This document shows, piece by piece, positions 62,904 to 64,000 of a stretch of 64,000 nt of DNA (position 1 is the first letter of the stretch; the number at the start of each line of letters is the position of its first letter). The notes beneath the pieces were generated by a model. That model did not search any database. It was not told where the DNA came from and saw only the letters and a list, made by a program, of their open reading frames with translations. A program made the translations under genes and the position numbers. Source of the DNA: Thalassobaculum litoreum DSM 18839 (lineage in GTDB: Bacteria; Pseudomonadota; Alphaproteobacteria; Thalassobaculales; Thalassobaculaceae); assembly GCF_900102465.1 (NCBI RefSeq), contig NZ_FNBW01000002.1:360610-424609 (forward strand), given 5' to 3'.

Positions 62904-63248
62904 TACCTGCGCGTCCTCGTTCTCGAACACCACCCAAGTCATCCGAATATGAGGGTAAGCATCAGTCTCCGAGCGAGGTGCACTTGCTACCCAATACTCG
63001 GCTCACGGCAACATCTCGGGAAATAGAGGGTTGCCCCTACCGCGCCACCAATGGACCCAGCAGACGTCCTAGGCCTTTCCAAAGTTGGGCCACGCCGGCG
63101 GTCCTTGATGCCACTTCAGCAATCTCGAACAACAATGTCCAGGACACGCTCCACCACATCCGGCCGCTACTTGTGACCGAGATTGAGGCCATTGAAGCCG
63201 TCGCGGCCGGCGGGGACAGCTAGAGGCCCGGCAAGCGGAGCACCGCCC
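62904..63248. other. Gap with doubtful open frame
   Basis: A TTG-started frame (62900-63223, 107 codons) runs here with a plausible acidic end but a Pro/Arg-rich beginning and no ribosome site. I regard it as a decayed remnant, not a gene. Confidence 0.35.
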
Positions 63249-63434
63249 CTACTTACAACTGATCGCGCCCGTAAGGCCCACGGAACAGGCCTCCAATGCC
63301 GTCTCCATGATCTGCTCGATATCGTCGGCGTTCAGTTGGGTCACGTTTCTTGAAAACCGACCTGAGAACTGCGCCGTGGCCACGGCTGCCGACCCGATCA
63401 TCAAGCCCAGAACGACGCCTGCCAAGCACTTCAT
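63249..63434 (-). CDS. Small secreted hypothetical protein, 61 aa
   Basis: The protein opens with a classic signal peptide, MKCLAGVVLGLMIGSAAVATA, leaving a mature part of about 40 residues with two cysteines (Cys49 and Cys60), which could form a disulfide. A strong GGAGGTG site lies five bases before the ATG, so translation is likely. It does not match a family I know. The gene is on the minus strand, opposite the membrane-anchored gene. Confidence 0.6.
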   Translation of the reverse strand: MKCLAGVVLGLMIGSAAVATAQFSGRFSRNVTQLNADDIEQIMETALEACSVGLTGAISCK

Positions 63435-63549
63435 CTACACCTCCATTGTGCGGACAAACCGCAGCAGGCCGCCAAGACCAACCTAAAGCATTTAGAAATT
63501 GCCCAAAACTACCGGGCCACCAGATCCCCCTCCGGCCAAAGCCATCGGC

Positions 63550-63579
63550 GGGGGCAACCCCTGTGCCCCCCCCTTTTTT
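63550..63579 (+). terminator. Rho-independent terminator before IS630 copy
   Basis: GGGGGCA pairs with TGCCCCC around ACCCCTG, followed by CCCTTTTTT. It would stop plus-strand transcription from the cargo genes. Confidence 0.7.
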
Positions 63580-63666
63580 CGAAATGCGGGGGTACCGCCC
63601 AGCCGCAGTTGATGAGGGGTGAGGATCGGGATGGACGGGGTGGGAGCCGGCGAACCGTCCAATCTA

Positions 63667-64000
63667 GAGCATTTTCGCACCTGAGGGAATCGTAGGGGAT
63701 TCCGTTTTTGGCACGAATCTGATTCACCATCATGGCTGGGGATTGGAGGCCAGCCATGATGACGCGAGCCTTTTCCGATGACCTTCGAGAACGTGTGATC
63801 CAGGCGGTCGAGGGCGGGATGTCCCGCCGTGCGGCGGCAGAGCGCTTTGGCGTCGGTGTGTCGACCGCGATCAAATGGGTGCAGAAATGGCGATCGACGG
63901 GGACCTGGTCAGCACGTCCGATGGGCGGTGATCGGCGATCTGGTCGGATCGAGGCCGTTGGCGACGAGATTCTCGATCTTGTTGATGCGCGCCCGGACAT
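63667..64000 (+). mobile_element. IS630-family insertion sequence, left part
   Basis: The element probably begins at 63667 after a TA dinucleotide (IS630 elements insert at TA), with a presumed inverted-repeat end GAGCATTTTCGCACC. It contains the start of its transposase gene and runs past the window edge, so the right end and second TA cannot be checked. Confidence 0.6.
63756..64000 (+). CDS. IS630-family transposase, N-terminal part
   Basis: The frame starts [21 protein letters not shown], then [23 protein letters not shown] and [13 protein letters not shown], which is the HTH-containing N-terminus of the IS630-type DDE transposases of alphaproteobacteria. The first 81 codons are present and the rest lies outside the window. 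The upstream site GGATTGGAGG lies 10 bases before the ATG at 63756. The DDE residues are not visible here. Confidence 0.9.
   Translation, partial: MMTRAFSDDLRERVIQAVEGGMSRRAAAERFGVGVSTAIKWVQKWRSTGTWSARPMGGDRRSGRIEAVGDEILDLVDARPD

Overview
The window is about 64 kb of GC-rich chromosomal DNA with tightly packed genes and short intergenic gaps. It suggests a free-living alphaproteobacterium, probably of the Rhodospirillales/Thalassobaculum-Nisaea kind. This is an inference from gene content: two PAS_5-type proteins, adjacent mlaA and mlaC, btaAB betaine-lipid genes, a UbiK homologue, GlxA- and LysR-type regulators, a CAU-anticodon tRNA and many CoA-linked catabolic enzymes. No rRNA or CRISPR array is present.

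Layout. 1-8.0 kb: a truncated alpha/beta hydrolase, a PAS protein, a tRNA, an ABC-F ATPase, panC, and a compact trio (D-malate/tartrate dehydrogenase, threonine synthase-like PLP enzyme, MaoC hydratase). 8.1-14.7 kb: a methyltransferase, a ThDP enzyme, an acyl-CoA dehydrogenase without the usual catalytic glutamates, a divergent LysR regulator and fhs. 14.9-28.2 kb: a VIT-type transporter, a cysteine-rich ferredoxin-like protein, a GlxA-type regulator, a short Hsp70-like ATPase, a divergent DUF1045/phnM pair, a Kef-type antiporter, an iron-dependent alcohol dehydrogenase, a thioesterase, an SBF-like transporter and a TPR protein. 28.4-38 kb: mlaA-mlaC, ettA, an orphan peptide-binding protein, btaA-btaB, a TPR methyltransferase and a DUF486 membrane protein. 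38-43.5 kb: a five-gene catabolic operon and a dienelactone hydrolase. 43.5-50 kb: housekeeping genes (ychF, pth, rplY, prs, proC, ybjN-like, ubiK). 50.1-56.3 kb: rfaD, a phosphoesterase, an alcohol dehydrogenase, a second PAS protein, an NTF2-like protein and a UbiH-like monooxygenase.

From about 56.4 kb the character changes. A candidate small RNA with anti-Shine-Dalgarno motifs borders an integrated element. The element carries a tyrosine integrase, an AlpA-like regulator, a primase-helicase fusion, a repeat-rich candidate origin, a terminase-small-subunit-like gene and AT-rich cargo, then is followed by the left end of an IS630-family insertion sequence at the window edge. The order int, alpA, pri-rep, ori-like repeats, terS-like resembles a phage satellite more than a complete prophage.

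A family of roughly 100-115 bp palindromic repeats (outer ends GTCATCCCGG and CCGGGATGAC) sits between convergent gene pairs in the first 22 kb. Rho-independent terminators are well formed at several operon ends, and rplY has a terminator-like hairpin in its leader.
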